Assembly (NCBI GenBank): GCA_021292105.1
Contig: JACFYK010000028.1
Location: forward strand, 124,001-188,000
Source: Anadara kagoshimensis
Taxonomy: Eukaryota > Mollusca > Bivalvia > Arcoida > Arcidae
Direction: 5' to 3'
DNA length: 64,000 nucleotides
The first letter of the stretch is position 1. Each line of letters opens with the position of its first letter. Under the pieces are notes generated by a model. The model had not been told where the DNA came from. It did not search any database and saw only the letters and a program-made list of their open reading frames with translations. The position numbers and the translations under genes are program-made. Positions 48,208 through 64,000 of the stretch are shown here, in pieces.

Positions 48208-49480
48208 TGAATCGATAACAAAATAAATAAATAAATCAATCAATAAATCAATAATCAATCAATAAGAAATGGATGATTAATAAAAAATTAATCAATGAAA
48301 ATTAAGGAGTAATAATGGAAAAAACAATACATGAATCAATATATCAACCAACCCATAAATCAATCAATCAATCAATCAATCAGTAAATAAATTAAATCCA
48401 TCAATATATGAATCAATCAGACAATCGATAATTCAATCAGCGAATGAATAAAAAAATACATCAATCAATAAACCAACAAATTAATCAACCAATCAGTCAA
48501 TCAGTCAATCAATCAGTCAATCAATCAATCAATCAATCATCAATCAATCAATCAATCAATCAATTATTCAAACAATCAATCAATCAATCAATTAATCAAT
48601 CAATCAGTTTGTAATAACAATTAAATCATTTAAACAATCAATCAGACAATCGATAATTCAACCAATCAATCAATCAATCAACTAATTAATCAATCAATCA
48701 GTACATAAATTAAATCCATCAATATATGATTCAATTAAACAATCAATAATTCAATCAGCGAATGAATCAATAGATACATCAATCAATAAACCAACTAACT
48801 AATCAACGAATCAATCAATCAGTCAATCAATCAATCAAAAAGAAATCAATCCTTAATAAAAAATCAATTAATAAAAAACAAAGGGAAATGGAAAATCAAT
48901 AAATCAATCAATCAATCAACAAACCAATCATTCAATGAATCAATCAAAAAATAAGAATCAATCAATCAACCAATCAATCAGTTAATTAGAAAATCAATCG
49001 ACAAATCAATCAATAAATATATCAATCTATGAATCAACTAATCAATCAATTAATCAATCAATCAGAACAATTCAATCGATCAATCAGCCAATCAATCACC
49101 ATCGACGAATCAATCAATCTATCAGCAAATAGATTAATTACTCATTGAATCAAATCAACCATTCAGTCAATCAATCAATAAACATATCAATCAATTAATC
49201 AGTAAATCAATCAACCAACGAATTAGTCAATAACTCAATCAATAAACCAATCAATTAATAGGTCAATCAGGAAATCAATCAATCAGTCAATAAATATAAT
49301 AAATATATTAATAATTATATAAATGAATCAATCAATTAAACAATTAATTAATAAAGAAATTAATTAATAAATCAATAAATCAATAGATCAATAAATACAT
49401 AGAATAAATGAAGAATGAAAATAAATATAAAAAAATTCAGAAGAATAATGGAAAATCAATATATAAAACAATAAATAAAA
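48208..49480 (+). repeat. A3 (AATC)n/(AAAT)n satellite, tract 1
   Basis: AATC/AAAT satellite with A2-like word order and a slightly longer pure (AATC)n stretch near 48520-48565. No gene. Confidence 0.92.
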
Positions 49481-51204
49481 TGAATAAATAAATAAAAAAA
49501 TACATAAATCAAATAAATAGATAGATAACTAACCCTAATCAATCAATCAATCGGTATATAAACAAATATCAAAACGTTTAAGATTGATAATCACTGTTCA
49601 CTATATCTCTTACCATGTAATATGTTTTATGTTTTTTGATTGTTGTATTGTGTATTTTGGTAATACAGGGATAATGTTCTTAAGTCTGGTGTTATTACCG
49701 AGTCTGCAAGAATCAAATTAAGTAAATTACAGTATTGTAGAATGAAGATTTGTGTTGTTAAAATACTAACCACTACAGCCTCATTTCTGCAACTTATATC
49801 ACCCAAATTAAGTTGCAAACAGGATGTATTAGGGGTTAGATTTGAAATGACTTAACTTTGCATGATTTGATGATTTTCCAGATACATGTAAATATGATTC
49901 GGTTGAAGTATTCAGTAATAGAAAAAAAATCATTATGTCATGACTATTTAACAGAAAATATCTAACCACGGATTTTATCATGTTTACATCTTAATCTTAG
50001 AATATGTTGCAAAAATGACTATTCCAGGGTTAATATTTTACTTTGGTTTTATACCTTAATATACATCTATTTCATGTTAATATTGTTTGTACGAAAAAAT
50101 CTATTACAGATGTAAATTAAAATCGTTTCTTACCTATGAAAATAAATATATATTTGCTAACCCTATGATTGCCTTTTTTGCAACATAATTTGAATTAAGT
50201 TGCAATAATGAAGGCCTTGTGGTTAGTTTTTTTTATCCAACATCTTTCACTAAGCAATGAATAAATGAATCGATAACAAAATAAATGATTCAATCAATCA
50301 ATAAATCAATAATCAATCCAAAAAAAATCAATCATTAATAAAAAATTAATAAATGAAAATAAAGGAGTAATAATGGAAAACTCATACATGAATCAATAAA
50401 TCAAACAACCCATAAATCAATCAATCAATGAATAAAAATAAAAAAATACATAAATCAAATAAATAGATAGATAACTAACCCTAATCAATCAATCAATCGG
50501 TATATAAACAAATATCAAAACGTTTAGAGATTGATAATCACTGTTCACTATATCTCTTACCATGTAATATGTTTTATGTTTTTTTATTGTTGTATTGTGT
50601 ATTTTGGTAATACAGGGATAATGTTCTTAAGTCTGGTGTTATTACCGAGTCTGCAAGAATCAAATTAAGTAAATTACAGTATTGTAGAATGAAGATTTGT
50701 GTTGTTAAAATACTAACCACTACAGCCTCATTTCTGCAACTTATATCACCCAAATTAAGTTGCAAACAGGATGTATTAGGGGTTAGATTTGAAATGACTT
50801 AACTTTGCATGATTTGATGATTTTCCAGATACATGTAAATATGATTCGGTTGAAGTATTCAGTAATAGAAAAAAAATCATTATGTCATGACTATTTAACA
50901 GAAAATATCTAACCACGGATTTTATCATGTTTACATCTTAATCTTAGAATATGTTGCAAAAATGACTATTCCAGGGTTAATATTTTACTTTGGTTTTATA
51001 CCTTAATATACATCTATTTCATGTTAATATTGTTTGTACGAAAAAATCTATTACAGATGTAAATTAAAATCGTTTCTTACCTATGAAAATAAATATATAT
51101 TTGCTAACCCTATGATTGCCTTTTTTGCAACATAATTTGAATTAAGTTGCAATAATGAAGGCCTTGTGGTTAGTTTTTTTTATCCAACATCTTTCACTAA
51201 GCAA

Positions 51205-53635
<2,431 letters not shown>

Positions 53636-55032
53636 TATTTTAATTTTCGTTAAAGAATTTCTCTAGGTGATATGTTCTTAATTAGGTTGCAAACATGACA
53701 TTGTCGGGGTTAAGATTTTAATTGTCTATCCGAAGTTAATGGGACAACGTAATTAGGCTACAATGTAGAGTACTATACATGCTTTTTAGAAAAAACATAA
53801 TTTTCTTTTATAACTGGCTTTTTGCCATATAACTCTAGCTTAACCTAAGGTCTACCCCTTTATGTATATTAAGTTGCAAAAATGACATGGAATTGAGAGC
53901 TAACCCTAAGCCTATCAAAAAGGTTATTCTGTAATAACTTTTATTCTTAATTATAGTATAACTGATATGTTGCTTAGAAACAAAAAGTATTCTGCGATAA
54001 TTTAAAATCAAACATATAACCCTAGGCTATAAATCTTTTTTTATGATTAAGTTGCAAAAATGAAAGGCAATGGTTAGATGTTTTATAACTCTCCAAAGGC
54101 AAAATCTAAATATTTTTTTAAATTTTATTATAGTGTATAATATGTTGTTGATATATATATAAACTTAGGTTTGATAATCCAACTTTACAATATATTGCTA
54201 GCCTAAACATGGGCAGACTGGCCGATTTTGTCATGTTTGCAACTTAAACAGAAAATACAAAGGCTAGGGTTCGTATGTTAGCGTCAAAAATAGGTATTGA
54301 TTTTATGCATTTCTGAAATGCCTTTGTGTGTTCTTTAATCCAACAAAACGCCTAAGGTATACCATTAAAAATGACAGAGAAAACTGACATCAAACTTCTG
54401 TGTTTTTGGTCATTTTTCGTTATGTTTGCAACGTAATTCACATATGGTGAAAATGAATAGGGGTTCACTGTAAATAGAGATATCTGCGCGAAGGTATAAG
54501 CGAGAACTTAGCCGTTTTGCATGCCGTTAGTAGATAAAATTTGGCAACTTTTCATGTATAGAGGGTTAGGTTGCCAAGATTTTTTGATACTTTTTTAAGT
54601 CGCCAAAATTTTTTTTACAAAAAATGTCAACCCCAAGACGAACTCATTTTCTGGGTGATATACCCCACTTGAGGACTTTTTTTCAGAAGCCGTTTTTTGA
54701 GCTTTTTAACGCATTGGAGGGTTAGAAAACGCAACAGAACCATAAATAACCATCCTAACCCCTGATTGAACGCCGTTTAAACGTCTTTAACCCCCTGACA
54801 AATAGCGGAGATAGCATTAAGTTGCATACAAGACATGCTTTTTTGAACTTTTTAAAAGAAAAAAGTGAAAACGATAAGAAAACTTAACCCTCTGTTGGCA
54901 CATTGTATATACATACTTAGAACTACTAATAGCACATTATGTCATGTTAAAATCCTTTATAATATCTGAGATAGATCTTTGCAAAAATCGATTAAGTTGC
55001 AAAAATGACCTAACCACGGTTCACAACGCTAA
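53636..55032 (+). repeat. A3 right region and right-end domain
   Basis: Copy of A1 7976-9369 with few indels, including the 29-base stretch at 54684-54712 and terminal CACAAC at 55022-55027. Confidence 0.82.
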
Positions 55033-55077
55033 TTAGGGTTAGGGTTAGGGTTAGGGTTAGGGTTAGGGTTAGGGTTA
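55033..55077 (+). repeat. Interstitial telomeric array between A3 and A4 (45 bp)
   Basis: Exactly (TTAGGG)7 followed by TTA, the same as the array before A3. This suggests that A3 and A4 with their upstream arrays descend from one recent tandem duplication. Confidence 0.97.
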
Positions 55078-55085
55078 TGGTTGTG

Positions 55086-55326
55086 TCTTGTTTGCAACTT
55101 AATCGGTCTTGTTTGCAACTTAATTCGTCTTGTTTGCAACTTAATTCTGTCTTGTTTGCAACTTAATTATTTTTGCAACTTAATTGTGATGTTTGCAACT
55201 TAATTGTGATGTTTGCAACTTAAACTGTCATGTTTGCAACTTAAACTTTAATGTTTGCAACTTAAAAAAATTCATGTTTGCAACTTAATGCGATGTTTGC
55301 AACTTAAATATTCATGTTTGCAACCT
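55086..55326 (+). repeat. Phased TTGCAACTTAA cluster of A4
   Basis: Identical to the A1 cluster at an offset of 54,896 bp. Confidence 0.93.
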
Positions 55327-56660
55327 CGTAGACTTTGTACAGGGGCCATTTTTTAACCGGTATCGAGGCTTTGTGTGTATATGTGTTTTGATTTGAAATT
55401 AAATTTCTGTGAATTTCATGAAATTTGAACGATTATTTTTCAAAATATTTCATTTTTTTCAAAAAACAGACCTGTTTTCGAGTGTCATATTTGAATATTT
55501 TTAGCTGTTTAACGACTATGTTTTTTAATCTAGCTAATATATGTCCAGGAATTTTAGCAGCGCCAGTTAGTTTCAGCTTAGAAGATTGAGAACACCGGAG
55601 GGGTTAGGTTTAAAAATAAGTTGCAAACATTTTTGTTGGCTGTGGTTAGAGAAAATTAAGTTGCAAAAATCACTGCAATTTTACAACTATTTTTTTATCT
55701 ATAAGAAGGGTTAAGAAAATTGTTTTTTGATGCTGTTCTACTGAAAAAATAACCGGTAAAAATATAAAGAAATTCTCGATAGCATGAATAAATCGTCTAA
55801 AATTCTCAAAATAAAATTTATTTTGTATCTTAATTTCAACAGTAAAACTCATGCAATTGTTTCATGGATATTATCATCTACTTTTTAGTCGAGATAGTAC
55901 ATGTCCCTTAATTTTTGTTAAAATACTTTATTTAATTATTGAAGCAAGAAAACAATAAAATAATTGTTATTTCAATTAAGTTGCATCACTTGTGGTTAGC
56001 TTGTGGTTAGCATGTAACACAATATGGGGTATGCATTTAATTGATAAAAAATGATTTTAAATGGCTTTAAGCGTTGATTTCACATTATTAACGTTGTTGA
56101 ATCTTATTTTAAGTAAGTTTAAATGCCTAATTCAAAAAATGTAAAATTCAATTTTTTCCAAGGTATACCCCTTATGGATTTTTTCGAGTCGAAAATTTTT
56201 TCCCTCAAAACACTTCAAGATGAATATAATTTGAATCTAGGTCAAAAACTGAACCAGAAATGATATAATAGTAATGCTTTGAAGTAGTATAAAAAAATCT
56301 ATAATCAAAATAATTAAAATAGTATAAGTTGCAAAAATGATCCGTCCGGGGTTAACGAATATCACACAAGAATGTAACATTTTTGTACAAAATACTATTG
56401 TTAACTTCATCGTTGAATTGAAATGATGTTGTTAAACAAAAATCAATTTCATATTTCATCCTATATAATTTTTGCCGAACTAACCATATGCACTTCATGT
56501 TTGCAACTCACATTAAGTTTCAAAAATGAAGATTTTTATGGTTAGAATTTTTTTATATTAAATCATAAGTATGTACCCGGTAAAATGGTGTGGAAACTGT
56601 CATTTATCCATATTTTCAGAAACCAATGACAAAATAGCTAATTTACCAATACTAAAAACG
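55327..56660. other. A4 left AT-rich region, no gene seen
   Basis: Copy of the A left region. Loss of TTT near 55500 and TATATG for TATGTG near 55379 are private changes. Confidence 0.7.
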
Positions 56661-57566
56661 TTATACGCTATCTCCGTTATTAGACGAGATAGAGCGATTC
56701 TGATAGCATTTTCGTACTATGATTTTCAATGAAGATTCCGAATCTGTCAAGAGTTTCCAGATACCATGGATCATTTTTTACGTGCTTCCAGTGTCACTTT
56801 AGTGATGAATCAAATGCAAATTATCGACAGTACAACATTGGGAGATTTTAAAATCGATGTTTACTATATCTCTTACATAATTTTATGTTTCGTTTTTGTT
56901 GTGTTGTGTGCAGGTATTTCTGACTGTTCTAAATACATTTATTTCAATATTAATTGAATATCCAATGCTTAGACTCAAGTGTAAATGCTTGTTTTGAAAA
57001 CAAAGCGAATGAAAATTAGATTTTGTCAAAGGCATACCCTTACTTATATTTTGGCGTCGAAATTCTATTCACTTAAATCATTCTAAGATTAAAAAATACA
57101 AAGAATAAGACTTAAATAAAAAAAGAATGGAAATAATTCATCAAAACCTAAAGTTGAATTATGTAAAGGAAGAAAAAAAATCAAAACATCGAGGAATAAA
57201 TCAATAAAGAAATAAAACTATACATCAATAATAAATCGAAATCAATTAATGGAAAAACAAACAATAGAGAAATAATGGGAAATCATTACATAAATAAATC
57301 AATTAAGTTATACGTTATCTCCAGTATTAGACGAGATAGAGCAATTCTGATAGCATTTTCGTGCTAAGATTTCAATGAAAATTTTGAATCTATCAAACGT
57401 TTCCAAATACATATAATTATTTGGACGTCTTTCTTGTGTCTCTTTAGTGATGAATACAATGCAAATTGTCGACAGTACAACGTTTAGAGATTGATAATCA
57501 CTGTTCACTATATCTCTTACCATGTAATATGTTTTATGTTTCTGGATTATTGTATTGTGTATTTCG
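56661..57566 (+). repeat. A4 block D copies i and ii with shortened spacer
   Basis: Copies start at 56661 and 57308. The spacer lacks 68 bp relative to A1 2410-2477, joined at a three-base AAT microhomology. Confidence 0.8.
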
Positions 57567-58164
57567 GTAATACAGGGATAATCGTATTAATTCTGGTGTT
57601 ATTACAGAGTCTGCAAGAATCAAATTAAGCAAATTACAGTATTGTAGAATGAAGATTTGTGTTGTTAAAATACTAACCACTACAGCCTCATTTCTGCAAC
57701 TTATATAACCCACATTAAGTTGCAAACAGGATGTATTAGGGGTTAGATTTGGAATGACCTAACTTTCCATGATTTGATTATTTTCCAAATGCATGTAAAT
57801 ATGATTCGGTTGAAGTATTCAATAATAGAAAATAAATCATTATGACATGACTATTTAACAGAAAATATCTAACCACGGATTTTATCATGTTTACATCTTA
57901 ATCTTAGATTATGTTGCAAATATGACTATTCCAGGGTTAATATTTTACTTTGGTTTTATACCTTAATATACATCTATTTCATGTTAATATTGTCTGTACG
58001 AATAAATCTATTACAGATAAATTAAAATCGTTTCTTACCTGTGAATTTAAATATATATTTGCTAACCCTATGATTGCGTTTTTTGCAACATAATTTGAAT
58101 TAAGTTGCAATAATGAAGGCCTTGTGGTTAGATTTTTTTATCCAACATCTTTCACTAAGCAATG
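57479..58164 (+). repeat. A4 module P, copy 1
   Basis: As in A2 and A3 with minor private changes (CTTTCCATG for CTTTGCATG near 57766; one GT lost near 58017). Confidence 0.87.
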
Positions 58165-58503
58165 AGTACATGAATCGATAACAAAATAAATAAATAAATC
58201 AATCAATAAATCAATAATCAATCAATAAGAAATGGATGATTAATAAAAAATTAATCAATGAAAATTAAGGAGTAATAATGTAAAAAACAATACATGAATC
58301 AATATATCAACCAACCCATAAATCAATCAATCAATCAATCAATCAGTAAATAAATTAAATCCATCAATATATGAATCAATCAGACAATCGATAATTCAAT
58401 CAGCGAATGAATAAAAAAATACATCAATCAATAAACCAACTAATTAATCAACCAATCAGTCAATCAGTCAATCAATCAGTCAATCAATCAATCAATCAAT
58501 CAG

Positions 58504-58535
<32 letters not shown>

Positions 58536-59457
58536 TAATTATTCAAACAATCAATCAATCAATTAATCAATCAATCAGTTTGTAATAACAATTAAATCAT
58601 TTAAACAATCAATCAGACAATCGATAATTCAACCAATCAATCAATCAATCAACTAATTAATCAATCAATCAGTACATAAATTAAATCCATCAATATATGA
58701 TTCAATTAAACAATCAATAATTCAATCAGCGAATGAATCAATAGATACATCAATCAATAAACCAACTAACTAATCAACGAATCAATCAATCAGTCAATCA
58801 ATCAATCAAAAAGAAATTAATCCTTAATAAAAAATCAATTAATAAAAAACAAAGGGAAATGGAAAATCAATAAATCAATCAATCAATCAATCAACAAACC
58901 AATCATTCAATGAATCAATCAAAAAATAATAATCAATCAATCAACCAATCAATCAGTTAATTAGAAAATCAATCGACAAATCAATCAATAAATATATCAA
59001 TCTATGAATCAACTAATCAATCAATTAATCAATCAATCAGAACAATTCAATCGATCAATCAGCCAATCAATCACCATCGACGAATCAATCAATCTATCAG
59101 CAAATAGATTAATTACTCATTGAATCAAATCAACCATTCAGTCAATCAATCAATAAACATATCAATCAATTAATCAGTAAATCAATCAACCAACGAATTA
59201 GTCAATAACTCAATCAATAAACCAATCAATTAATAGGTCAATCAGGAAATCAATCAATCAGTCAATAAATATAATAAATATATTAATAATTATATAAATG
59301 AATCAATCAATTAAACAATTAATTAATAAAGAAATTAATTAATAAATCAATAAATCAATAGATCAATAAATACATAGAATAAATGAAGAATGAAAATAAA
59401 TATATACAAAAATTCAGAAGAATAATGGAAAATCAATATATAAAACAATAAATAAAA
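58165..59457 (+). repeat. A4 (AATC)n/(AAAT)n satellite, tract 1
   Basis: AATC/AAAT satellite in A2/A3-like order, with a slightly longer (AATC)n run near 58480-58540. No gene. Confidence 0.92.
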
Positions 59458-61340
59458 TGAAAAATAAATAAAAAAATACATAAATCAAATAAATAGATAG
59501 ATAACTAACCTAATCAATCAATCAATCGGTATATAAACAAATATCAAAACGTTTAAAGATTGATAATCACTGTTCACTATATCTCTTACCATGTAATATG
59601 TTTTATGTTTTTTGATTGTTGTATTGTGTATTTTGGTAATACAGGGATAATGTTCTTAAGTCTGGTGTTATTACCGAGTCTGCAAGAATCAAATTAAGTA
59701 AATTACAGTATTGTAGAATGAAGATTTGTGTTGTTAAAATACTAACCACTACAGCCTCATTTCTGCAACTTATATCACCCAAATTAAGTTGCAAACAGGA
59801 TGTATTAGGGGTTAGATTTGAAATGACTTAACTTTGCATGATTTGATGATTTTCCAGATACATGTAAATATGATTCGGTTGAAGTATTCAGTAATAGAAA
59901 AAAAATCATTATGTCATGACTATTTAACAGAAAATATCTAACCACGGATTTTATCATGTTTACATCTTAATCTTAGAATATGTTGCAAAAATGACTATTC
60001 CAGGGTTAATATTTTACTTTGGTTTTATACCTTAATATACATCTATTTCATGTTAATATTGTTTGTACGACAAAATCTATTACAGATGTAAATTAAAATC
60101 GTTTCTTACCTATGAAAATAAATATATTTGCTAACCCTATGATTGCCTTTTTTGCAACATAATTTGAATTAAGTTGCAATAATGAAGGCCTTGTGGTTAG
60201 TTTTTTTTATCCAACATCTTTCACTAAGCAATGAATAAATGAATCGATAACAAAATAAATGATTCAATCAATCAATAAATCAATAATCAATCCAAAAAAA
60301 ATCAATCATTAATAAAAAATTAATAAATGAAAATAAAGGAGTAATAATGGAAAACTCATACATGAATCAATAATCAAAAAACCCATAAATCAGTCAATCA
60401 ATGAATAAATAAATAAAAAAAATACATAAATCAAATAAATAGATAGATAACTAACCCTAATCAATCAATCAATCGGTATATAAACAAATATCAAAACGTT
60501 TAGAGATTGATAATCACTGTTCACTATATCTCTTACCATGTAATATGTTTTATGTTTTTGATTGTTGTATTGTGTATTTTGGTAATACAGGGATAATGTT
60601 CTTAAGTCTGGTGTTATTACCGAGTCTGCAAGAATCAAATTAAGTAAATTACAGTATTGTAGAATGAAGATTTGTGTTGTTAAAATACTAACCACTACAG
60701 CCTCATTTCTGCAACTTATATCACCCAAATTAAGTTGCAAACAGGATGTATTAGGGGTTAGATTTGAAATGACTTAACTTTGCATGATTTGATGATTTTC
60801 CAGATACATGTAAATATGATTCGGTTATAGTATTCGGTAATAGAAAAAAAATCATTATGTCATGACTATTTAACAGAAAATATCTAACCACGGATTTTAT
60901 CATGTTTACATCTTAATCTTAGAATATGTTGCAAAAATGACTATTCCAGGGTTAATATTTTACTTTGGTTTTATACCTTAATATACATCTATTTCATGTT
61001 AATATTGTTTGTACGAAAAAATCTATTACAGATGTAAATTAAAATCGTTTCTTACCTATGAAAATAAATATATATTTGCTAACCCTATGATTGCCCTTTT
61101 TGCAACATAATTTGAATTAAGTTGCAATAATCAAGGCCTTGTGGTTAGATTTTTTTTATCCAACATCTTTCACTAAGCAATGAATAAATGAATAGATAAC
61201 AAAATAAATGATTCAATCAATCAATAAATCAATAATCAATCCAAAAAAATCAATCATTAATAAAAAATTAATAATGAAAATAAAGGAGTAATAATGGAAA
61301 ACTCATACATGAATCAATAAATCAAACAACCCATAAATCA
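59458..61340 (+). repeat. A4 tandem pair (module P copies 2 and 3)
   Basis: The second copy starts at about 60402. The period is about 946 bp. A one-T loss near 60556 lengthens the minus-strand frame in the second copy to 91 codons, again showing that the frame is not maintained. Confidence 0.9.
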
Positions 61341-61614
61341 ATCAATCAATCAATTAATCAATCAATCAATCAATAATCAATCAATCAATTAAATCCATCA
61401 ATATATGAATCAATCAGACAATTGATAATTTAATCAGCGAATGATTCAATTAATACATCAATCAATAAACCAACTAATAAATCAATAAATCAGTAAATCA
61501 ATCAATAAAACAATTAGTTAAACAAATTAAATCCTTTGATCAATCAATCAGACAATCTTTAATTCAACCAACCCATAAATCAATGAATCAATAGATAATC
61601 AAATAAATAAATAA

Positions 61615-61645
<31 letters not shown>

Positions 61646-62288
61646 AAATAAATAAATAAATCAATCAATCAATCAATCAATCAACCAATAAATCAATCAA
61701 TAACTATGCAATCAGTCAATCAATCAATCAATATATAATTAAATAAATAAATAATAAATAAATGAATCAATCAATCAATCATTCAATCAACCAACCCATT
61801 AATCAATCAATCAATCAATCAATTAATCAACCACACATATAACAATCAATCAATCAATCAATTCACTTATCAATCAATCAATAATCATCCAATCAGTCAA
61901 TCAATCAGTCAATCAATCAATACATCAATCAATCAATCAATCAACCAGTCACTCCACAATAATCAATCAATCAATCAAGCAATCAGTCAATCAGCAAATC
62001 AATCAGCAAATCAATCAATCGATACATCAATCTATAAATCAATTAGACAATCAATCAATCAACCAATCAGTCAATCAGAAAAAAATCAATAGATCAATCT
62101 GCCAATCAATCCCTATCGACGAATCAATCAATAAATCTATCAGCAAATAGATTAATCACTTAATGAATCAAATCAAACATTCAATCAATCAATCAATTAA
62201 CCTATCAATCAATTAATCAATCAACTAGCGAATAACTCAATAAATCAATCAAAAAAACCAATCAATCAATTGGTCAATCAGGAAATTT

Positions 62289-62332
<44 letters not shown>

Positions 62333-62398
62333 GTATATAAACAAATAATTAAAATGAAATTAGTCAAAAAAGAATGGAAAATAAGAATAATAAATCAA

Positions 62399-62461
<63 letters not shown>

Positions 62462-62906
62462 AACAATCAATCAATCAATCAATTCACTTATCAATCAATC
62501 AATAATCATCCAATCAGTCAATCAATCAGTCAATCAATCAATACATCAATCAATCAATCAATCAACCAGTCACTCAACAATAATCAATCAATCAACCAAT
62601 CAGTCAATCAGCAAATCAATCAGCAAATCAGTCAATCGATACATCAATCTATAAATCAATTAGACAATCAATCAATCAACCAATCAGTCAATCAGAAAAA
62701 AATCAATCGATCAATCAGCCAATCAATCCCTATCGACGAATCGATCAATAAATCTATCAGCAAATAGATTAATCACTTAATGAATCAAATCAAACATTCA
62801 ATCAATCAATCAATTACCCTATCAATCAATTAATCAATCAACTAGCGAATAACTCAATAAATCAATCAAAAAAAACCAATCAATCAATTGGTCAATCAGG
62901 AAATTT

Positions 62907-62958
<52 letters not shown>

Positions 62959-63056
62959 ATCAATCAATCGGTATATAAACAAATAAGTCAAAAAAGAATG
63001 GAAAATAAGTATAATAAATCAATCAATACATCAATAAATAAATAAATAAATAAATA

Positions 63057-63097
<41 letters not shown>

Positions 63098-63425
63098 GTA
63101 TATAAACAAATAATTAAAATGAAATAAGTCACAGAAGAATGGAAAATAAGTATAATAAATCAATAAATACATTAATAAATCAATAAATATATAGAATAAG
63201 ACCTAAAAACGAAGAATTGAAATAAATCAGTAACAAATTAAATAGAATTAGGTGAAAGATTAATTGAAAAACGAGTGAATGAATAAAAAAAATGAACAAA
63301 TCAATCAATAAATCAATAAATATATCAATAAATATATCAATAGATATCTAGAATGAGACCCAAATAATAAAGAATTGAAAAAAACAAGTATAAATCAATA
63401 AATCCATAATCAATCAATCAAATAA
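61185..63425 (+). repeat. A4 expanded (AATC)n/(AAAT)n satellite, tract 2
   Basis: About 2.2 kb. A pure (AAAT)n run at about 62396-62460 separates two copies of a block containing TTCACTTATCAATC, GTCACTC and TATCGACGAATC. The duplicated block has different limits from the one in A3. Confidence 0.9.
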
Positions 63426-64000
63426 CAAGGTATTTTAATTTTCGTTAAAGAATTTCTCTAGGTGATATGTTCTTAATTAGGTTGCAAACATGACATTGTC
63501 GGGGTTAAGATTTTAATTGTCTATCCGAAGTTAATGGGACAACGTAATTAGGCTACAATGTAGAGTACTATACATGCTTTTTAGAAAAAACATAATTTTC
63601 TTTTATAACTGGCTTTTTGCCATATAACTCTAGCTTAACCTAAGGTCTACCCCTTTATGTATATTAAGTTGCAAAAATGACATGGAATTGAGAGCTAACC
63701 CTAAGCCTATCAAAAAGGTTATTCTGTAATAACTTTTATTCTTAATTATAGTATAACTGATATGTTGCTTAGAAACAAAAAGTATTCTGCGATAATTTAA
63801 AATCAAACATATAACCCTAGGCTATGAATCTTTTTTATGATTAAGTTGCAAAAATGAAAGGCAATGGTTAGATGTTTTATAACTCTCCAAAGGCAAAATC
63901 TAAATATTTTTTAAATTTTATTATAGTGTATAATATGTTGTTGATATATATATAAACTTAGGTTTGATAATCCAACTTTACAATATATTGCTAGCCTAAA
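63426..64000. other. A4 right region, incomplete
   Basis: Beginning of the A right region (composite motif at 63473-63506), cut at GCTAGCCTAAA. It shares C at 63757 with A2 and A3. No gene is seen. Confidence 0.75.

Larger units (their letters stand above)
55078..64000 (+). repeat. Subtelomeric unit A4 (family A, cut by window edge)
   Basis: Family A unit present to the equivalent of A1 position 8544, so about 0.82 kb of its right end is outside the window. It has a 68-bp deletion in the A-rich spacer (junction near 57303) and an expanded satellite tract 2 with a tandem block of its own (about 61850-62330 and 62463-62965). No gene is seen. Confidence 0.95.

Overview
This window is eukaryotic subtelomeric or telomeric DNA with no convincing gene. 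The + strand carries long, near-perfect (TTAGGG)n arrays, and everything between them is AT-rich, stop-rich, repeated DNA. The longest open frames are 60-91 codons and all are explained as repeat DNA. TTAGGG telomeres occur in vertebrates, many invertebrates, filamentous fungi and several protist groups. Nothing here fixes the lineage, and I do not guess a species.

Layout: eight long units lie head to tail, all in the same orientation, each separated by an interstitial telomeric array. There are two unit families. Family A is about 9.2-10 kb and family B about 5.5 kb. The order is array(1-181) A1(182-9369) array(9370-11458) B1(11459-16945) array(16946-17068) A2(17069-26283) array(26284-26944) B2(26945-32440) array(32441-33983) B3(33984-39448) array(39449-39513) B4(39514-45001) array(45002-45046) A3(45047-55032) array(55033-55077) A4(55078-64000, cut by the window edge). 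The order is therefore A-B-A-B-B-B-A-A. The G-rich strand reads left to right throughout, so in a normal terminal context the chromosome end would lie to the right. A left chromosome end would read CCCTAA on this strand, so position 1 is not a natural terminus.

Unit anatomy: every unit opens, directly after the telomeric array, with a cluster of TTGCAACTTAA motifs about 20-21 bp apart. AT-rich DNA follows, in which the reverse-complement motif TTAAGTTGCAA recurs every few hundred bp, usually followed by a TTAGGG-like word (GGGGTTAG or GTGGTTAG). A and B are diverged homologues over most of their length. A additionally holds several kb of (AATC)n/(AAAT)n satellite and a three-copy internal module. 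B holds a different three-copy internal module. Both end with a conserved right-end domain and a short terminus that is the inverted partner of the left terminus (GTTGTG in A, GTCGCG in B).

Interpretation: the arrangement resembles tandem Y' elements of budding yeast, or the TALT blocks of telomerase-independent survivors, in which subtelomeric units with telomeric repeats at their junctions are amplified by recombination. Here the units carry no recognisable protein gene and come in two families. Substitution patterns show mosaic copies (B3), which supports exchange between units. Many single-base differences lie in homopolymers and may be consensus errors.
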